A program made the position numbers and the translations under genes. The notes under the pieces are model-generated. The model searched no databases and was not told where the DNA came from. It saw nothing but the letters and a program-made list of their open reading frames with translations. Positions 43,777 through 54,223 of a stretch of 64,000 nt of DNA are shown here, one piece after another; position 1 is the stretch's first letter, and every line of letters begins with the position of its first letter. The stretch is from contig JAOSKN010000001.1 of assembly GCA_027493525.1 (NCBI GenBank), positions 558,001 to 622,000 on the forward strand, in the 5' to 3' direction. Source of the DNA: Planctomycetota bacterium (GTDB lineage: Bacteria > Planctomycetota > SZUA-567 > H5-PLA8).

Positions 43777-44475
43777 CTACAGCCGCAGCGCGACTTCTTC
43801 GGCCATCTTTTCGAGGTCCAGGTCGTTGTCCACGCTCCCGGTGGCGATCTTGACCTGCCCTTCGATATCCACGTACAGGAACGTCTGTTCGGGATCGCGG
43901 AGTTTCAGTTCGACGCCCACGGCCTTGTTGTCCACGTCGCCGAGGAGCTTGCGCACGCCGCCGTAGTCGTCGGTGTCAATCAGGCACGTGCGAACGCTGC
44001 CGAGCTTCACCTGCAGGTCCTTGATGCGCAGCTTGCGGACGTTCTCGACCATCCCGCGGTCTTCGTAGTGCTTCAGGACGTTTCCGAGGTCCACCTCGGG
44101 CGGATCGATGCGGAAGTACTGCTGGTGGTCGAGTTCCGTGCCGGGCGCGTTGCCGCTGACCTGCAGGGCCAGGGCTTCCAGCAGCGCTTGAATCTCCTTG
44201 ATCTCGGCCTTGCTGCCGCGGACAAGCAGCTTGCTCTTGCGGATCCGAAACGCCGTGACGCGGATGCTCTGGACCTCGTTCTCGGTCAGTTCGAAGAGCG
44301 CCGGGTCGAAGTTGCGCACTTTCATCACACGCAGGTAAGTCAGGTAGTACCAGTCTTCGCGCAGCCGCAATTGTCCGGGGGCGACATCGGCCTCGTCGGT
44401 CAGGTGGTCCTCCAGGCCCTTGGCCATCGCGGGCTTGAGGAACAGATTTCGCACGTACAGATTGTAACGGAGCAT
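43777..44475 (-). CDS. hypothetical protein, 232 residues
   Basis: GGGAGG seven bases before the ATG at 44475 supports the start. Alternating helices and strands (V-T-A-F-R-I-R-K-S-K-L-L-V-R-G-S-K, E-I-K-E-I-Q-A-L-L-E) lead to a C-terminal sheet (T-F-L-Y-V-D-I-E-G-Q-V-K-I). Soluble, no signal peptide, no motif recognised. Stands alone between convergent SDR and the upstream repeat. Confidence 0.6.
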   Translation of the reverse strand: MLRYNLYVRNLFLKPAMAKGLEDHLTDEADVAPGQLRLREDWYYLTYLRVMKVRNFDPALFELTENEVQSIRVTAFRIRKSKLLVRGSKAEIKEIQALLEALALQVSGNAPGTELDHQQYFRIDPPEVDLGNVLKHYEDRGMVENVRKLRIKDLQVKLGSVRTCLIDTDDYGGVRKLLGDVDNKAVGVELKLRDPEQTFLYVDIEGQVKIATGSVDNDLDLEKMAEEVALRL

Positions 44476-44576
44476 GCCGGCCTCCCGGTCGGTTCGCGTC
44501 TCGCGTCGTCGCAGAATCGGGATCGCCAGAATGACAAAGCCGCGCCGGATGTCCAGGGCCGTTCACAACCATTTCA

Positions 44577-44671
44577 CCACGGAAGCACGGAGACCGGGAG
44601 AAAATCCGGTGGCAGCAGACACCGCAGACCCTCTTCCCCAGACTCTTCTCCGCGCCTCCGTGTCTCCGTGG
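44577..44671. repeat. inverted CCACGGAG-type repeat
   Basis: Two 26-base arms in opposite orientation, CCACGGAAGCACGGAGACC-type and its complement, with about five mismatches and 43 bases between. The CCACGGAGACACGGAG word is a dispersed repeat in many environmental bacterial genomes. Located in the 227-base gap between two minus-strand genes; no coding seen there. Confidence 0.6.
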
Positions 44672-44702
44672 TTCGATAAGATCAGAGCAGGTCGCGGTCG
44701 AG

Positions 44703-45842
44703 TCAGTCGAAGACGTCGTCCTGCATCTTCACGTTCAGGACGTGGCCGCCGGGATGGAGCGAGAAGCGGTAGTTTTTCGGCGCGCGGGCGCGTTTATACA
44801 CTTCCCGCAGCATGCGGTCGCCGCGCCGGACCTCGGAGAGCGTATAGAGCGGGTCGGCGGCGGTGTTGATGACCATCGTCGGCGCGGGCGCGCGCAGGCC
44901 GAGAATCTCGGGGAAGTCGAGGTAGCGCGGCGCGAGCGGCGCGTAGGTCATCCAGGTATGCGTCCAGCTCTTGTGGAGGACGAAGTCGCGCCAGGTCGTG
45001 AAGAAGCCCGCGCAGAAGCACGAACCGATCCGCGGATCGAGGCCCGCGAGGTAGACCGTGCGCATCCCGCCGCCCGAGAGCCCGCCGCAACCCAGGCGCC
45101 CGCCGTCCACATCGGGACGCGCGGCGAGGATCGAAAGCGCGGCTTGGTCCTCGCGGAGGTAGACGCCCGGCCAGGTCGTTCCCGCGCAGAACAGCGACTT
45201 GGCCATGATGTGCTCGTGCTGCGCCGCCCATTTGTTGTAGCGCAGGATGTCGCCGGCGTCCTCGCGCGAGTCCGGATCGAGGCCCTCGTACTTCACGCCC
45301 TTCGATACGTCCGCATGCCGCACGCGGCGGCTGGCGAAGGGAAAAGTGTCGTGGCAGAGCACCGCATAGCCGCGCCGGGCGACGCGGTTCGCCCAAGGCT
45401 CGCCCCCATAGCATTCGTCCCGGTGGCTGCGCAGCATCGGGTGCAGCGCGGATTCAACGGAGGCGATCTTGCGCCAGCCGAAATACTTCCGGCCCCCGTG
45501 ATCGTGGAGCGCCAGGACACCCGGCAGCTTCTCGCGCGGGCCGGCCGATTCCGGCTTAAGAAATACGGCCTCGGTGCGCGGGCCCCACGGGAGCTGCCAG
45601 CTCAGGCGTTCGAAGTAGAGCCCCTCATAGTAGCCGCGAGCCTCCACGCGCGGGCGCGGCGTCCTGGGCATTTCGGGCGGCGCGAGCAGCTCCAGCACCT
45701 TCGCGCGGGCCCGACGGCGCCAGGCTGCGACGTTCTTGAAGCGGCCCGTGCGCAGCGAAAGCTCGGGCGGCTTGTCTCCGAGCAGGCCGGCGGCCCAGGG
45801 ACCGTAGGCGCCGATGACGTTGGGCGGAGGGGCCTTGGGCAA
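44703..45842 (-). CDS. alpha/beta hydrolase (dienelactone-hydrolase/acetyl-xylan-esterase-like)
   Basis: 379 residues. The nucleophile is S256 in G-G-L-S-G-G-G-M. Asp is in I-N-T-A-A-D-P-L-Y, and the catalytic His in H-P-G-G-H-V-L-N. An oxyanion motif A-L-H-D-H-G-G lies near 111. The extended N-terminus and W-R-R-R-A-R segment are typical of the planctomycete-style carbohydrate esterase group. No signal peptide. Likely removes acetyl or related groups from sugars, in keeping with the nearby sulfatase and SDR. Confidence 0.75.
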   Translation of the reverse strand: MPKAPPPNVIGAYGPWAAGLLGDKPPELSLRTGRFKNVAAWRRRARAKVLELLAPPEMPRTPRPRVEARGYYEGLYFERLSWQLPWGPRTEAVFLKPESAGPREKLPGVLALHDHGGRKYFGWRKIASVESALHPMLRSHRDECYGGEPWANRVARRGYAVLCHDTFPFASRRVRHADVSKGVKYEGLDPDSREDAGDILRYNKWAAQHEHIMAKSLFCAGTTWPGVYLREDQAALSILAARPDVDGGRLGCGGLSGGGMRTVYLAGLDPRIGSCFCAGFFTTWRDFVLHKSWTHTWMTYAPLAPRYLDFPEILGLRAPAPTMVINTAADPLYTLSEVRRGDRMLREVYKRARAPKNYRFSLHPGGHVLNVKMQDDVFD

Positions 45843-45890
45843 GACGGCAACTCCCGGGCTGTGGGCGGCGAACCGGGCATTCGTACGCGC

Positions 45891-46451
45891 TTACGAACGT
45901 CCATCCGGAGCGGGAACTCTAACACGCGAGGCGTACCAGCGCTCGATCAGGAACACCCCCACAAGCGCGGCGAGTATGCCCAGGCCGAAGTAGGCGTAAA
46001 ACAACTCCGGGGAGAAAATCGAGAGCGCGGAAAAGGACCAATACCGTTCGCCCAGATAGAATCCGGGCTCTGACCACCAGACAAGTGGAGGGCAGAGCCA
46101 CGCGCCAGCCACGCAGGCCAGCGCCAACGCCGAGGCCAGCGAGAAGCGCCGCATGGGCCGCGCGAGGCCATGCGACACCGCCGCCGTAAGCACCAGCACC
46201 AGCAGCGCGGCCCAGAAACCGGCGAACGCGTAATGCACGCAAAAACTCCAGAAACCGCCCTGGCTCAGGAGGCTCCAGGCGAGTGCCTGCCACGTTGTCT
46301 GTATGTCGCCTGCAATAAAGTCCAGCACCGCTATCGCGCGCAGCGGCGCAAGTGCCAGGACCAGCGCGCATGCCAGCCACCCAAACCACGGGACGCAGCG
46401 AAATCCGGTTGCCTTGGATTCGGGTAAAGACGATACGGCGATCGGCTTCAC
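45891..46451 (-). CDS. hypothetical membrane protein at the operon end
   Basis: 186 residues from a GTG overlapping the BatA-like gene's stop (GTGA). Four hydrophobic segments (W-L-A-C-A-L-V-L-A-L-A, F-A-G-F-W-A-A-L-L-V-L-V, A-L-A-L-A-C-V-A-G-A-W, I-L-A-A-L-V-G-V-F-L-I). No catalytic motif. Last gene of the nine-gene operon; perhaps a membrane partner of the VWA proteins. Confidence 0.6.
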   Translation of the reverse strand: MKPIAVSSLPESKATGFRCVPWFGWLACALVLALAPLRAIAVLDFIAGDIQTTWQALAWSLLSQGGFWSFCVHYAFAGFWAALLVLVLTAAVSHGLARPMRRFSLASALALACVAGAWLCPPLVWWSEPGFYLGERYWSFSALSIFSPELFYAYFGLGILAALVGVFLIERWYASRVRVPAPDGRS

Positions 46452-48583
46452 AGCCCCAGCCTCCGGTGATAAAGGAACCACTCGGCCATCAGTAAGCCCA
46501 CGGCGATAAGCGCCAGCGTGCGCCAGATCTCGCGCTTGCCCTCGATCGCCGAGGGCGAGGCTTCGACGGTCTCCTCGCCTACTTGCAGGCTTGCCTGCGC
46601 CAGATTGTCGGATTCCTTGGTGTCGGCGAGATTCACCGCGAAGGTGCGCCCATCCGGCCCGTCGCCGGGGATCCCGGTCAGGCGGTACAGGCCGATGCTG
46701 TTGACCCCTTTCACGGGCATTTTCCGCGTCGCGGATAGCTCGACCTGCTCCGAGTGCCCGTCGGGCCACGTCAGCGTGGCCGTGGACGCGCCTTCCACGG
46801 GCGGCAGCGAGAGCACCTCGCCGGTCTTCAGCGCCGTCGGCCGCCGCCGCGGGCTGACCTCGCTGACCCAGGCCACGGAATTGCGCAGAAAGAGGGGCAA
46901 CGAGGGCCGATACGGCCAGTCGCTGTCCAAAACCTGGAACGACGTGCCGACGGCGTTTACCCGGTCGCTTTCAAGCGCCGCGATCAGCGGTCCGCCGGAG
47001 GTTTCGACGAGCACCGCGGCGGTCTTGGGCAGATCCCAGGCCTGGGCCTGCTTGATCTGAACGTTCCCGAAATTGACGTAGCGCATCGCCGGGTGCGCGA
47101 CGTCCCAGTCGATGACGCGCGGCCATTCCAGCAGCACCGGCTCGCTGGGCGGAGCCGCCTCCGCGCCTTTGGGGGCCTTGGGATCTCGGTACTTGAACCC
47201 CGGCAGTGGGGGCAGCGTGCCGAGGAAGATCGCGCCGCCGTCGTCCCAGCGCGGCGGGGCGCAGCCGTCGAAGATCACCGCGTCGTACTCGGCCACCGAG
47301 AGCGCGCCGCGCTGGTTCCAGTCCTTCTCGAATTCCTCCGGGGTCATCTTGTCGACCTTCACGCCGCGCATCACCACCAGGACCTTCTCGATGAAATAGT
47401 TGACTCCGGTGACCAGCAGCACGTTCATGCCTTCAGCGCCCCCGACGACGATCTGCGCGCGGTCGTCGAGGGGGAAATTGTCCGCGCCGGCCTCGGTGCG
47501 CACGGCGGCCGTCACGACGCCCTGGAAATTGGCGGGGAGCTTGAAAGCCTCCGAGCTGCGCGCGCTTTCGAGGGTGGAACCGTCGGCGTTCCCGTCGAGC
47601 GATTCCAGGCCGCGCTGCCGGCCCTTCAGTTCCACGACCTTGATCACGGGCGCGAAGACGCCGGCATCGCTGGTCAAGGTCAGGATCGCCTTCACGTCGT
47701 CGAGGCCGAAGTTCTCGAGGACCACGAACATCTGGGTCTCGAGCGTGTCGACGCGCGCGCCGCCCTCCCCCGCCTGCCGCACCAGCCGCGTGCGCGCGTT
47801 GATCCCCGTGATGCCCACGTTGTCCGTGTATTCCCTGCCGTACTTGACGAAGCGGAATTTCCGCAGGCGCGCGAGCGAAGCCTCCTCCGTGTTCGTGCCC
47901 TGGACGGACTCTCCCAGCAGCTTGTTCAGGCTCAGCCGGTCGAAGCAGCCGTCGGAGAGGACCAGCACCTCGCTGCCCTTGCGCTCTTCGGCCATCGCCA
48001 GCGCGGTCTCGAAGGCTTCCTGCGCATGCGTGCGCAGGTGCCGCGGCTCAAGCTCCGACACGACCTTCTTGAGATAGGAGCGGTCGTTGGTCCATGGGCA
48101 GACCTGGCGCACGTCCTCGTCGAAGGCCACGATCTGCATCTCGTCGACGCGGCTCATGTCGTCGATCTTCTGCCGCGCGTCCTCGATGGCCTTCTCCAGC
48201 CGCGTCTTCCCGGTCGATCCGCCGGCGTCCTTCGTCGCCATGCTCGCCGAGGTATCCACGAGCAGCACGACGTACTTGCCGGTGTCGGCGGCCACCGAGA
48301 GGAACGGGCGCGCCAGCGCGAAGGCCATGAGCGCGACGAGCAGGAGCTGGAGCAGCAGCAGCAGCGAGTACTTCAGGCGCTGGAACGGCGCGTTGACGTG
48401 CAGATCCTTGATGACTTTCTTCCAGAGCAGCGTCGATGGCACGACGCGCTCCTCGCGCTTCAACTTGAGGAAGTAGAGCGCGATGATCGGCAGCAGCGCC
48501 GCCAGGCCGGCGAGCCCCACGGGCTCCAGGAAGTTCCACGCGACGGCCGGGAACGGCGGAGATGCGAACGGCGAGTCGAACAA
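46448..48583 (-). CDS. BatA-type protein with von Willebrand factor A domain
   Basis: 711 residues. The aerotolerance-regulator N-terminal region (P-V-G-L-A-G-L-A-A-L-L-P, Y-F-L-K-L-K-R-E-E-R) contains two membrane helices. The VWA domain follows, with a D-T-S-A-S MIDAS at 110-114. A long beta-rich periplasmic part and a final membrane helix (L-I-A-V-G-L-L-M-A-E-W-F) end in R-R-L-G-L. The domain order is that of planctomycete BatA relatives working with MoxR and DUF58. Likely a metal-dependent chaperone-type adaptor in the envelope. Confidence 0.85.
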   Translation of the reverse strand: MFDSPFASPPFPAVAWNFLEPVGLAGLAALLPIIALYFLKLKREERVVPSTLLWKKVIKDLHVNAPFQRLKYSLLLLLQLLLVALMAFALARPFLSVAADTGKYVVLLVDTSASMATKDAGGSTGKTRLEKAIEDARQKIDDMSRVDEMQIVAFDEDVRQVCPWTNDRSYLKKVVSELEPRHLRTHAQEAFETALAMAEERKGSEVLVLSDGCFDRLSLNKLLGESVQGTNTEEASLARLRKFRFVKYGREYTDNVGITGINARTRLVRQAGEGGARVDTLETQMFVVLENFGLDDVKAILTLTSDAGVFAPVIKVVELKGRQRGLESLDGNADGSTLESARSSEAFKLPANFQGVVTAAVRTEAGADNFPLDDRAQIVVGGAEGMNVLLVTGVNYFIEKVLVVMRGVKVDKMTPEEFEKDWNQRGALSVAEYDAVIFDGCAPPRWDDGGAIFLGTLPPLPGFKYRDPKAPKGAEAAPPSEPVLLEWPRVIDWDVAHPAMRYVNFGNVQIKQAQAWDLPKTAAVLVETSGGPLIAALESDRVNAVGTSFQVLDSDWPYRPSLPLFLRNSVAWVSEVSPRRRPTALKTGEVLSLPPVEGASTATLTWPDGHSEQVELSATRKMPVKGVNSIGLYRLTGIPGDGPDGRTFAVNLADTKESDNLAQASLQVGEETVEASPSAIEGKREIWRTLALIAVGLLMAEWFLYHRRLGL

Positions 48584-48594
48584 GCTCCGCCTCC

Positions 48595-49503
48595 TTATCT
48601 CACCAGCCCGGCGGTGCGAAGGTAATTCAAAACCAGCGCCTCGAACGGCAGGTCCGTCGAAGCGAACAGGTACGTGATGTCGCGCGCCGCGCAGAACTGC
48701 TGCAGCGAGCTGCAGAAACCGCGCACGGTCTTCTGGTAGTTCTCGACGAGGCGGCGCGAGGCGGTTACGTCGAGGCGCTCGCCGGTCTCGCTGTCCACGA
48801 GCATGAAATCGCCGGCCAGCTCCGGCTCGACCTCCTCCGGCGCCAGGACGTGGATCGCGAAGGTGTCCATGCGGTTCGCGACGAGCGCCTTCAGCGGGCC
48901 TTCGAAGCCGTTCGGGTCGAGAAAGTCGCTGACCACGAGGCAGATTCCGGGGCGGCGGTGGCGCATGATGAAGCGCTTGCAGGCCTCCTGCATGTCCGTC
49001 TGGCCCTGGGGCTTGATCCCGTTGAGGAACCTGAAAAGGCGCAGCACCTGCTTCTTGCCGCGAACGTCCTGCATCAGGTGCTCCTCGCCGTCCCCGGAAT
49101 AGACGCCGAGGCTGACGCGGTCAAGGTTGCTGATCCCGATGTAGGCCACCGCGGCGGCGACCTTGCGCGCGTAGTCGTACTTGTTGACCCCGCCGAAATC
49201 CATGGAAGCGCTGGCGTCCACGATCACGTAAACGCTCAAATCCTCCTCCGCCTGGTAAAGCTTCAGGAACAGCCGCTGCAAGCGCGCGAAGAGGCTCCAG
49301 TCGATGCGGCGCAGGTCGTCGCCTTGCGAGTAGTTGCGGTAGTCGGCGAACTCCATCGATTCGCCCTTCTTGCGGCTGCGGCGCTCGCCACGCAGCTTGC
49401 CGGCGAGGATCTTCTTGCTGACCACCGCGAGGGCGTCGAGCCGCGCCATGAACTCAGGCGTGAGCAGGTCCGGCGCTTTCGACGTGGGGACGGCCAGGGC
49501 CAT
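48595..49503 (-). CDS. DUF58 protein
   Basis: 302 residues. G-E-S-M-E-F-A-D-Y-R-N-Y-S-Q-G-D-D-L-R-R-I-D-W is the DUF58 hallmark. D-A-S-A-S-M-D-F-G is a VWA-like MIDAS, and V-V-S-D-F-L-D-P follows. Together with the MoxR ATPase this is the conserved pair thought to assemble or activate protein complexes. The ATG at 49503 is used; a longer frame upstream is antisense-like arginine-rich sequence. Confidence 0.88.
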   Translation of the reverse strand: MALAVPTSKAPDLLTPEFMARLDALAVVSKKILAGKLRGERRSRKKGESMEFADYRNYSQGDDLRRIDWSLFARLQRLFLKLYQAEEDLSVYVIVDASASMDFGGVNKYDYARKVAAAVAYIGISNLDRVSLGVYSGDGEEHLMQDVRGKKQVLRLFRFLNGIKPQGQTDMQEACKRFIMRHRRPGICLVVSDFLDPNGFEGPLKALVANRMDTFAIHVLAPEEVEPELAGDFMLVDSETGERLDVTASRRLVENYQKTVRGFCSSLQQFCAARDITYLFASTDLPFEALVLNYLRTAGLVR

Positions 49504-49544
49504 GGGATTCCATCCAGGGTTCGACGTCCGGCCCGCGCACGGGC

Positions 49545-49958
49545 TTAAAACGCCAGATTCAACAGCACCGCGCCGGCCAGACCTTGCAGGATCAGCCAGG
49601 CCATCCAGGCCGTACGGAAGCGCCGCGAGCGCGCGCGGTCGCGCACGTGGGCCACCCGTACCGCGGCCCAGAACGAAAAAACGGTCCCGAAATTCAAGGT
49701 CATGAACAAGATCGCCCCGAACGCCATGCCGCCGTCCGGACCGAGCGAGGCGAGCCAGTTTCGCGCGTAGACCGCGACGCCCACCAAGCCGGCGAGCGCG
49801 CCGGCCAGGCTCGCGGCGGCGGCGCTGAGCAGGCGCGCTTCGCGCAGCCCCGCCGCGTCCACGGCGTCCGCGCGCTCCAGTCGATGCCCGCGCGGCGCCG
49901 AGGCGCTCGCCGCCGGCTTGGGGCACGCCGTCGCCTTCGTTTCCATCTTCAAACTCAT
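49545..49958 (-). CDS. small membrane protein between MoxR and DUF58 genes
   Basis: 137 residues, ATG at 49958 just after the MoxR stop. Three hydrophobic segments (A-A-A-S-L-A-G-A-L-A-G-L-V-G-V, M-A-F-G-A-I-L-F-M-T-L-N-F and W-L-I-L-Q-G-L-A-G-A-V-L-L) with a basic loop H-V-R-D-R-A-R-S-R-R. No family recognised. Its position suggests a membrane subunit of the same system. Confidence 0.6.
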   Translation of the reverse strand: MSLKMETKATACPKPAASASAPRGHRLERADAVDAAGLREARLLSAAAASLAGALAGLVGVAVYARNWLASLGPDGGMAFGAILFMTLNFGTVFSFWAAVRVAHVRDRARSRRFRTAWMAWLILQGLAGAVLLNLAF

Positions 49959-49960
49959 AT

Positions 49961-50983
<1,023 letters not shown>

Positions 50984-51019
50984 GTCGTCTCCTCGCCTCT
51001 GCGGGTTCCCGAAGGCTGC

Positions 51020-54000
51020 TTACGAGTTCTCGTCCTTTTTCTTCGCCCTGCGCTTGGCGCGCAGCAGGTTGCGGGTGTATTCGCTGGCCGCATCGTCGGC
51101 CTCGCTGATCTTCGTCCCGCCGACGGCCTTGGGCTTCGCGTCCGGCTGCGCTTTGGGCTTGAGGTCCATGCCCTGGGCTTCGGCGCTGCCGCCGGCCTGC
51201 TCGAAGCGGCTCTGCGCGGCGCGGCTCTGCGGCCCCTGCGGCATCAGCGGCGGCGGCGCGCGGCGGTCGGCGGTCGCGGCGTCGGCGGCCTTCGCCGCGG
51301 CGTCGGCCAGTTCTTCCTTCTTGCGGCGCAGGAAGCCGAAGGCGAAGGCGAAGGCCGCGCCCAGCCGCTCGGCCACGCGCCCCGGTTCGACGTGCAACCG
51401 GCGGACGGCCACGTCGAGCGGGAACAGCAGCAGCGCGAACCAGAGCAACGGCCAGAAGAGGTCGTCCGGGCGCTTGACCGGCGGCAGGTTGTGCAGGAAG
51501 ACGCCCGAGTTGAGCGGGTCGTCGAGCAGCTCGTCGAGCTGCTTCAGGTTGCTCTGCCCGTCCCGGCCGGCCGCGTCGCCGAGTTTCGTGAGCAGGGCCT
51601 CGTCCGGCGTGAGGTGCAGGAACTCGCGCGAATAGCTGTGGGCCATGCCGGTCACGATGCTGGCGGGCTTGCCGGCGTCGGACATGTCGGTGACGGTGAT
51701 GGTGTAGGCGCCCTGCTTGCGCAGCGGGAAGGTGGCCTCGTAACGTCCGGGCGCGGTGAGCTGGAAATTGAGCTGGTGCGTGGCGGCGTCCAGATCCTCG
51801 GCGCCGATGCCCGGCTCGGCGGATGTCCCAAGCAGCTTCGCGAAGTTGATGTACTCGCCCTTCTCGTCGAGGGCCTCGACCATCACGCGCGCGGTATCGC
51901 CTTCGATGGTCGTCCAGACCGTGTGCTTCGACGGCATGCGTTGCCGGCAGACCCAGCGGAAGAGGTTGGCCCAGAAGCGCTGGTAGCGCGCCCAGGCGAC
52001 GTAGTCGGGGGCCCAGTTGTTGGTGGCGTCGCTGGTGAAGGCGACCGATTTGCCCAGGCCGTAGCGCCAGCGCGCGAGGATCGGCGTCTTCTCGCCTTCG
52101 ACCGTCGCGTAGAGGTGCTGTTCGCTCAGGCTCTTCAGGCTCGTGACGACGAAGGCCCGCACGCTGGGGAAATCGCTCCCGAAGTCGCGCAGGACCTCGG
52201 CCGGCGTGCCCAGGCTCACCGGGATGCCCTTGTCGTCCCTGTAGATCAGGTTTTTTCGAACGACGGCGGCCTCTTTGACGAAGATCAGCGGCAGCTTTCG
52301 CGGATCCGTGGGGTTGTAGTAGCGCCCGCCGGTCTGCGCGGCCAGGTTTTTCATCTGCCCGATGTCCCCGCCGCCATGGGGAAAGATGGTGATGACCGAA
52401 ACGGTCACCTTTCCGCGCACGGCCGCGGCGATGGTCGCGTTGCTGGGCGGGGACGGGTCCCCGTCGGTGATGATGATGCAGTGCTTCAGGCTCACGCGCG
52501 GCAGCTTGATCAGTTCGTTCACGCACATCGAGACGATGCCGTCGAGGTCCGGCATGTCCCACGGCTCGCAGCCGTCGATCATCTTGAACATGTAGCCCTT
52601 GCGGCTGACTTTCGTCGGGCGGAAGAGCCAGTTGTTGCCGCCCATCATCCCGTAGTAGAGCAGCCCCGCGTAATCCTCGGGCGAGAGCACGTTGATCGCG
52701 GCCTTCGAGATCTTCTTGCCCCAAGAGTTTCCGTCGGCGAACTCGCAGGTGTGAAGGACGATCCCCAGCGCGCCGCTTGGCATGATACGCTGGTTGCGCA
52801 GTTCCATGCTCACCGGCAGCGCGCGCTCGATGGGCGTACCCAGGTACCCGCCGGCGCCGAAGCTCTGGTCGCCGCCGATCATCACCAGCCCCGCGCCCTG
52901 GTCCTTCACGCAGGATTCGATCACGGACATCTGCTGCTCGCTGAGGAAGCCGCGCCCGAGGTTCGCGAGCACGATGCAGTCGTAGCGCCGGTATTCTTCG
53001 GGGTTCTCCGGCAGCGAGGCGCCGCTGCGGATGTCGAGGTCGAGCTTCTCGCCCTCCAGCGCCTTCTCCAGGTGCTCCACTTCGGCCAGGTCGCTGGTCA
53101 GGATCAGGACGCGGCTGTCGGTCTCGACGTCGGTAAAGGTGAAGGCGTGGTTGTTCTCGGCGAGCGTGTCGTCGCGCGGATCGAGCGGCTCGATCAGGGC
53201 CTCGATCTGGTGCGGCCCGCCGCGGCGCAGCTTAAGGTTGGGGAAGACGACCGCCTCGCGCCGGTCGGCGCGCAACTGGACCGGCTCGGGGTAGACGATG
53301 AGCTGCTCGCCGGTCTTCAGGGTCACGCGCGCGCGCGTGTCCACGTTGCTGCGGATGAAGACGCGCGCGTCGAAGGGCTGCTCCCATTTCAGTTGCGCGG
53401 GAACCTTGACCTCTTCGACGAGCATCTCGGCGGCGTTGTCGCGGCCCAGCGGGACGATCCAGACGTCCACCCCGCTCTCCTTCAGGTACTTCAATTCGGC
53501 CAGCGCGTCGCCCTCGGTCTGCCGCCCATCGGTGAAGAGCACGAGGCGCTTGCTGCTGCCTTCCTCGAAGGTCGCGCGGGCGCGGCGGAAGGCGATCTGG
53601 ATGTCCGTGCGCGTGTCGTCGATCTCGGACTTCAGGTGCTTCAGGTCGGGCGTGACGAACGTGGTCTTGGGCCAGACTTCCGAGGCCGCCTTGCCGCCGA
53701 AGACGAGCAGGCCCACCTTGTCGTCGGCGGGTTTGGCCGGCAGCGCCTTTTCCACATACTCCAGCGCGGCGGCCGCGGCCGGCGGCGCGACGCTCTTCGA
53801 GCGGTCCAGCGCGAAGAGCACCGTCATCACGTCCTTCTCGACGACCATCTGCAGCCCGGAGAGCGCCAGCATCAGCAACACCAGGATCGCGCTGCGCAGC
53901 AGGAAAGAGAGCCACGTCCGCCCGCGCGAGAGGCCCGCGAGCGACTTCCACTGTATGGCCAGCAGCAAGAGATACAGCGGCAGCAGCGCCAGCAGATAGT

Positions 54001-54223
54001 AGGGGTTCTGGAAGTGGATCGAGGTGACTTCGCTCGCGTCGTGCCGAGTGAGGTCGTAGGCCAGGAAGGCCGTCAGCGCGCCGAGCACGACGGCGGCGGT
54101 GAGCAGGATCTCGCGCCCGCGCCGCGCGCGGGGGAGCTTCTGCCAGCGCCCGTGGAAGACCGCCAGCAGCACCGTGACCGGCGGCGCCAGCACCACGATC
54201 CAGAACAGGAGCCTATCGAGCAT
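51020..54223 (-). CDS. giant membrane VWA/glutamine-amidotransferase-like protein
   Basis: 1067 residues. Four membrane helices at the start are followed by a first VWA region (V-L-F-A-L-D-R-S-K-S, a MIDAS-like site). A class I glutamine-amidotransferase-like fold follows (Y-D-C-I-V-L-A-N-L-G and V-M-I-G-G-D-Q-S-F-G-A-G-G-Y). A second VWA-like piece has I-I-I-T-D-G-D-P-S-P, then a beta domain, a final membrane helix (L-L-W-F-A-L-L-L-F-P) and a disordered Lys/Ala-rich tail. This architecture recurs in planctomycete operons with MoxR and DUF58. The ATG at 54223 overlaps the NHL gene's end by 11 bases. Confidence 0.85.
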   Translation of the reverse strand: MLDRLLFWIVVLAPPVTVLLAVFHGRWQKLPRARRGREILLTAAVVLGALTAFLAYDLTRHDASEVTSIHFQNPYYLLALLPLYLLLLAIQWKSLAGLSRGRTWLSFLLRSAILVLLMLALSGLQMVVEKDVMTVLFALDRSKSVAPPAAAAALEYVEKALPAKPADDKVGLLVFGGKAASEVWPKTTFVTPDLKHLKSEIDDTRTDIQIAFRRARATFEEGSSKRLVLFTDGRQTEGDALAELKYLKESGVDVWIVPLGRDNAAEMLVEEVKVPAQLKWEQPFDARVFIRSNVDTRARVTLKTGEQLIVYPEPVQLRADRREAVVFPNLKLRRGGPHQIEALIEPLDPRDDTLAENNHAFTFTDVETDSRVLILTSDLAEVEHLEKALEGEKLDLDIRSGASLPENPEEYRRYDCIVLANLGRGFLSEQQMSVIESCVKDQGAGLVMIGGDQSFGAGGYLGTPIERALPVSMELRNQRIMPSGALGIVLHTCEFADGNSWGKKISKAAINVLSPEDYAGLLYYGMMGGNNWLFRPTKVSRKGYMFKMIDGCEPWDMPDLDGIVSMCVNELIKLPRVSLKHCIIITDGDPSPPSNATIAAAVRGKVTVSVITIFPHGGGDIGQMKNLAAQTGGRYYNPTDPRKLPLIFVKEAAVVRKNLIYRDDKGIPVSLGTPAEVLRDFGSDFPSVRAFVVTSLKSLSEQHLYATVEGEKTPILARWRYGLGKSVAFTSDATNNWAPDYVAWARYQRFWANLFRWVCRQRMPSKHTVWTTIEGDTARVMVEALDEKGEYINFAKLLGTSAEPGIGAEDLDAATHQLNFQLTAPGRYEATFPLRKQGAYTITVTDMSDAGKPASIVTGMAHSYSREFLHLTPDEALLTKLGDAAGRDGQSNLKQLDELLDDPLNSGVFLHNLPPVKRPDDLFWPLLWFALLLFPLDVAVRRLHVEPGRVAERLGAAFAFAFGFLRRKKEELADAAAKAADAATADRRAPPPLMPQGPQSRAAQSRFEQAGGSAEAQGMDLKPKAQPDAKPKAVGGTKISEADDAASEYTRNLLRAKRRAKKKDENS